Assembly: GCA_964428355.1 (NCBI GenBank)
Contig: CAYRYU010000014.1
Span: 34,471-98,470, forward strand
Origin: CAYRYU01 sp964428355
GTDB lineage: Bacteria > Muiribacteriota > Ozemobacteria > Ozemobacterales > Ozemobacteraceae
DNA: 64,000 nt
Direction: 5' to 3'
Part shown: piece after piece, positions 61,675 to 64,000 of the stretch
How positions within the stretch are numbered: the stretch's first letter is position 1
How the letters are laid out: each line of letters begins with the position of its first letter
Notes under the pieces: generated by a model
The model's database searches: none
What the model was told of the DNA's origin: nothing
The model's input: the letters and a program-made list of their open reading frames with translations, nothing else
Translations under genes and position numbers: made by a program

Positions 61675-62745
61675 TCAGTCCGAGCTGGCCCGGAGGACTT
61701 CCCCGGCGATCTTTTCGAGCGGAAGGACGGAGTCGACCGCGCCCAGCTTGATGGCCTCGTTGGGCATTCCGAAAACGACCGAGGTCGCCTCGTCCTGGGC
61801 GATGTTCCATGCTCCTGACTGTTTCATTTCGAGCATTCCCTTCGCTCCATCGTCTCCCATTCCGGTCATGATGACTCCGACCACGTTCTTTCCAGCGTAG
61901 CGGGCCGCGGACCGGAACAGGACGTCAACGGATGGCCGGTGTCTCGAGACCAGCGGCCCGTCCTTCACCTCCACGAAATACTTCGCCCCGCTTCGCTTGA
62001 GAAGGAGATGCCTGTTGCCCGGGGCGATCAGTGCGTGGCCACGCATCAGCGTGTCACCGTGGGCCGCTTCCTTGACAGATACCCTGCAGAGGGAATCCAG
62101 GCGTTTTGCGAACGAGGCGGTGAACTTCTCGGGCATGTGCTGCACGATTACGACCGCGGGAGAATCGAGGGGGAGTGCCTGGAGGAAGATCCGGAGGGCT
62201 TCGGTTCCGCCGGTTGAGGCCCCGACGGCGATCACCCGGTCCGTCGTCTTCATGTTCGCAAGGTTGGTGGGCTTGCTTAGGATCACGTCGGCCGAGAGCT
62301 TCGGCTGGACGATAAGGGGAGCGAACTTTTCCGGTTTCACCTTCGCGGCGGCCTTGACTATGTCGCAGATCTGGAGCCGGGATTCCTCGAGGAAAACGCG
62401 GGTCGCCACCTGGGGTTTGGTAATGATTTCCACTGCCCCGTATTCGAGTGCCTTGAAGGTCACTTCGCATCCCGGGCCTGCCAGAGATGAGCAGACCACA
62501 ACCGGGATGGGGTGCTGGGACATCAGTTTCTGAAGGAAGGTCAGACCGTCCATTCGCGGCATTTCGATGTCGAGCGTGATGACGTCCGGGAGCTCCTCCG
62601 CGATCTTCTGCGCGGCGAAGAAGGGGTCGGGAACCGAACCCATCACCGAGATCTCCGGATCGGAGGAAAGAAGCTCCGTCATCACCTGCCTGACGAGGGC
62701 GGAATCGTCAACCACCAGGACACGGATCGGTTTCTTGTCATTCAT
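61675..62745 (-). CDS. cheB: CheB methylesterase with canonical receiver
   Basis: 356 residues. The receiver has a full acidic pocket (VLVVDDSALVRQVM), the phosphoacceptor aspartate (VITLDIEMPRMDGL) and Lys in the loop. The methylesterase has the catalytic serine (VIAVGASTGGTEAL), histidine (VIVQHMPEKFT) and aspartate (VIMTGMGDDGAKGM). It is a second CheB, next to a second CheR and outside any kinase operon visible here. The gap to cheR is 68 bases. Confidence 0.94.
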   Translation of the reverse strand: MNDKKPIRVLVVDDSALVRQVMTELLSSDPEISVMGSVPDPFFAAQKIAEELPDVITLDIEMPRMDGLTFLQKLMSQHPIPVVVCSSLAGPGCEVTFKALEYGAVEIITKPQVATRVFLEESRLQICDIVKAAAKVKPEKFAPLIVQPKLSADVILSKPTNLANMKTTDRVIAVGASTGGTEALRIFLQALPLDSPAVVIVQHMPEKFTASFAKRLDSLCRVSVKEAAHGDTLMRGHALIAPGNRHLLLKRSGAKYFVEVKDGPLVSRHRPSVDVLFRSAARYAGKNVVGVIMTGMGDDGAKGMLEMKQSGAWNIAQDEATSVVFGMPNEAIKLGAVDSVLPLEKIAGEVLRASSD

Positions 62746-62813
62746 GCTGTGTCATGTCTCCTGTATTGATTCCGTTTGCGCCGGAGGTGGCTCCAGGCAA
62801 TGCCCGTTGGGCT

Positions 62814-63695
62814 CTAGTACCGCGCGACCGTTCCCCCGTTCCGGTAGACGGTGGGAGCGATGATCTCCAGGGGAATCCTGAGGCCGGTCAGGGTTTCGGA
62901 ATGGCCCAGGAAAAGGTATCCGCCGGGGGCCAGGTGCCGGACCAGGTTGCCCAGGATCTTTTCCTGGGTGGGACGGTCGAAGTAGATGATGACGTTCCGG
63001 CAGAAGATGACGTCGAACATCCACTCGAAACTGGGGGGGATGTCCATCAGGTTCAACCGTTCGAATTCGATCAGGCGCCGGACTTCGGTCGAAAAGCGGA
63101 TGAGCTTTCTCGATCTGTCGCGGCTCCGAAGCATGTACTTGCTTCGAAGATGTATGGGGACCGGTGCGATCTTCTCTTCGGTGTAGATTCCCTCCCGGCC
63201 GGTCGCAAGAACTCGGGCGGAAATATCGGTCGCATGAATGCCGAACTGGAACCGCGGGTGGGCTTCCCGGAACTCGCTCAGGATGATCGCCAGGGTGAAC
63301 GGTTCTTCTCCGGTGGAGCATCCCGCGCTCCAGACCATGAAAGGTTCGGATGGAGGGGTTTGGAAGGTGGGGTACATTTCGGGAAGCAGTTCCTGCGTCA
63401 GATAACGGAAGTGCTCCGCCTCCCTGAAGAAATCCGTTTTGTTGGTGGTCACCAGGTCCACCATCTGCATGGCTTCGTTGGCGAGGCCTTCGTCCGAGAA
63501 GAGGTAGTCGCAATACTGCTTGAAGGAGGTCATCCCAAGCGTGAGTATTCGTTTCCGGAGCCGACCTTCGAGAAGGGTTTTCTTGACCGGGGGAAGGTTG
63601 ATTCCCCATTTCTGGTAGATGAACTTGCTCAGGCGGAGAAAATCCGCATGTTTCAACTCGAACTGCGAAGGGGATCTGGTTTGGGGAGAATTCAC
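62814..63695 (-). CDS. cheR: CheR methyltransferase
   Basis: 293 residues from a GTG at 63695 with GGAG 7 bases before; the open frame extends through upstream repeats, but that part has no family resemblance. The N-terminal domain (FLRLSKFIYQKWGINLPPVKK) and the SAM-binding domain with SAGCSTGEEPFTLAIIL, IHATDISARVL and DVIFCRNVIIYFDR are those of CheR. There is no C-terminal TPR, unlike the Wsp-like CheR. With the cheB downstream it forms a small adaptation unit. Confidence 0.92.
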   Translation of the reverse strand: MNSPQTRSPSQFELKHADFLRLSKFIYQKWGINLPPVKKTLLEGRLRKRILTLGMTSFKQYCDYLFSDEGLANEAMQMVDLVTTNKTDFFREAEHFRYLTQELLPEMYPTFQTPPSEPFMVWSAGCSTGEEPFTLAIILSEFREAHPRFQFGIHATDISARVLATGREGIYTEEKIAPVPIHLRSKYMLRSRDRSRKLIRFSTEVRRLIEFERLNLMDIPPSFEWMFDVIFCRNVIIYFDRPTQEKILGNLVRHLAPGGYLFLGHSETLTGLRIPLEIIAPTVYRNGGTVARY

Positions 63696-63733
63696 GGGCA
63701 ACTCCAAAGCAAAAATTCCATCTCCTCGAATTG

Positions 63734-63762
63734 AACATAAACTACTTTCCCCGATTTGTGAA
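63734..63762 (-). promoter_or_regulatory. Possible promoter of the cheR-cheB unit
   Basis: TTCACA (63762-63757) and TATGTT (63739-63734) at a 17-base spacing on the minus strand, 40-70 bases upstream of the GTG start. The -35 matches at five of six and the -10 at four of six. Confidence 0.45.
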
Positions 63763-63898
63763 TACGGAAAATACCTTTCGTTGACATCCGGGCAGACTTC
63801 TCCACATAATGGCCAGCGAAAGCCATGGAAATTTTCCGACGGGAGGTTTCCTCTGTCTCCTGATCCAAAAACCCCCAGGGAGCCGGCAATCCCGGAGA

Positions 63899-64000
63899 CG
63901 AGCCCCACGAGGGGGCGAATGTGGCCGAAAAGCCAGGATGGCGCAGTCCTCGAGGACACGAGCCCCACGACGGGGCGAATGTGGCCGAAAAGCCAGGATG
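63899..64000. repeat. 60-bp tandem repeat with three hairpins, running off the window
   Basis: Two copies of a 42-base core (63899-63940 and 63959-64000), differing at one position, with exact 60-bp period. Each unit holds three dyads: GCCCC/GGGGC around ACGA(C/G), TGGC-CGAAAA-GCCA and the perfect GTCCTCGAGGAC. The array continues beyond the window. It is open in the frame of CheR, but is probably not coding. Confidence 0.8.

Noticed and set aside
62814..63968. CheR beginning further upstream, including the 60-bp repeats.
   Set aside because: The frame is open by chance; homology starts after the GTG at 63695, which has a Shine-Dalgarno site.
63899..64000. CRISPR array.
   Set aside because: Repeats of 42 bases are separated by only 17-18 bases, too short for spacers, and there are no cas genes nearby; only two units are seen.
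1..64000. tRNA, rRNA or mobile elements.
   Set aside because: No tRNA-like cloverleaf, rRNA segment, transposase or integrase was recognised on either strand; short tRNAs cannot be fully excluded by eye.

Overview
This is a 64 kb piece of a GC-rich bacterial genome, apparently a scaffold from a draft or metagenome assembly: it contains six runs of exactly 100 N (2312, 37008, 44589, 52653, 57217 and 61386), and both ends cut through features. A Gram-negative envelope is indicated by a beta-barrel outer-membrane protein, Skp/OmpH-like proteins, lipoproteins with lipoboxes, type IV prepilins and PTS transport. I see no rRNA, tRNA, phage or IS genes. The lineage cannot be fixed from the sequence; a deep-branching phylum such as Candidatus Riflebacteria would fit, but that is a guess.

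Region 1 (1-13.8 kb) is almost entirely minus strand. After a partial secreted protein, a small Zn/Fe-chelating protein and a PHB-depolymerase-type esterase comes a run of 14 co-directional genes (13789 down to 2415). It holds two cupins, two DJ-1/PfpI proteins, two Pro1 tautomerases, a ThDP-dependent acetolactate-synthase-like enzyme, a lipoprotein with monooxygenase-like (ABM) domains, a muconolactone-isomerase/YciI-like protein, a carboxymuconolactone-decarboxylase-like protein, an N-acylglucosamine-2-epimerase-family protein, a glycogen-debranching enzyme (GlgX type), a STAS anti-sigma antagonist and a HATPase anti-sigma kinase. I know of no described operon with this content.

Region 2 (14.0-19.8 kb, plus) carries an apparently exported protein that joins an NMNAT/NadD-like nucleotidyltransferase to a nucleoside-phosphorylase-like domain, then an outer-membrane barrel and an NTT-like nucleotide carrier that seems to start at CTG.

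Region 3 (19.9-33.1 kb, minus) is a complete Wsp-like chemosensory operon: two MCPs, CheW, CheR-TPR, a WspD-type CheW, CheA with four Hpt domains and a receiver, and CheB. The usual WspR diguanylate cyclase is replaced by a receiver-PP2C phosphatase. A near-consensus sigma70 promoter sits at 33097-33125. The phosphatase is the kind of enzyme that acts on STAS proteins, so the STAS/kinase pair in region 1 is a natural candidate target.

Region 4 (33.2-44.7 kb, plus) has an LtrA membrane protein, a lipoprotein, three paralogous Skp-like proteins, two prepilins, a PilX-like protein and a secreted protein of more than 1500 residues; the layout recalls minor pilins plus PilY1. Region 5 (44.7-50.8 kb) is sugar uptake: an EIIA-HPr-EI fusion, a PtsG-type permease with two IIB domains, and a convergent GH1 beta-glucosidase. 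Region 6 (50.9-64 kb) has an RlmM-like methyltransferase, a broken membrane protein with a SPASM radical SAM enzyme, an ankyrin membrane-protein operon with an exported metallophosphatase, an exported HExxH protein, a gapped radical SAM gene, and a second cheR-cheB pair next to a 60-bp tandem repeat that runs off the right edge.
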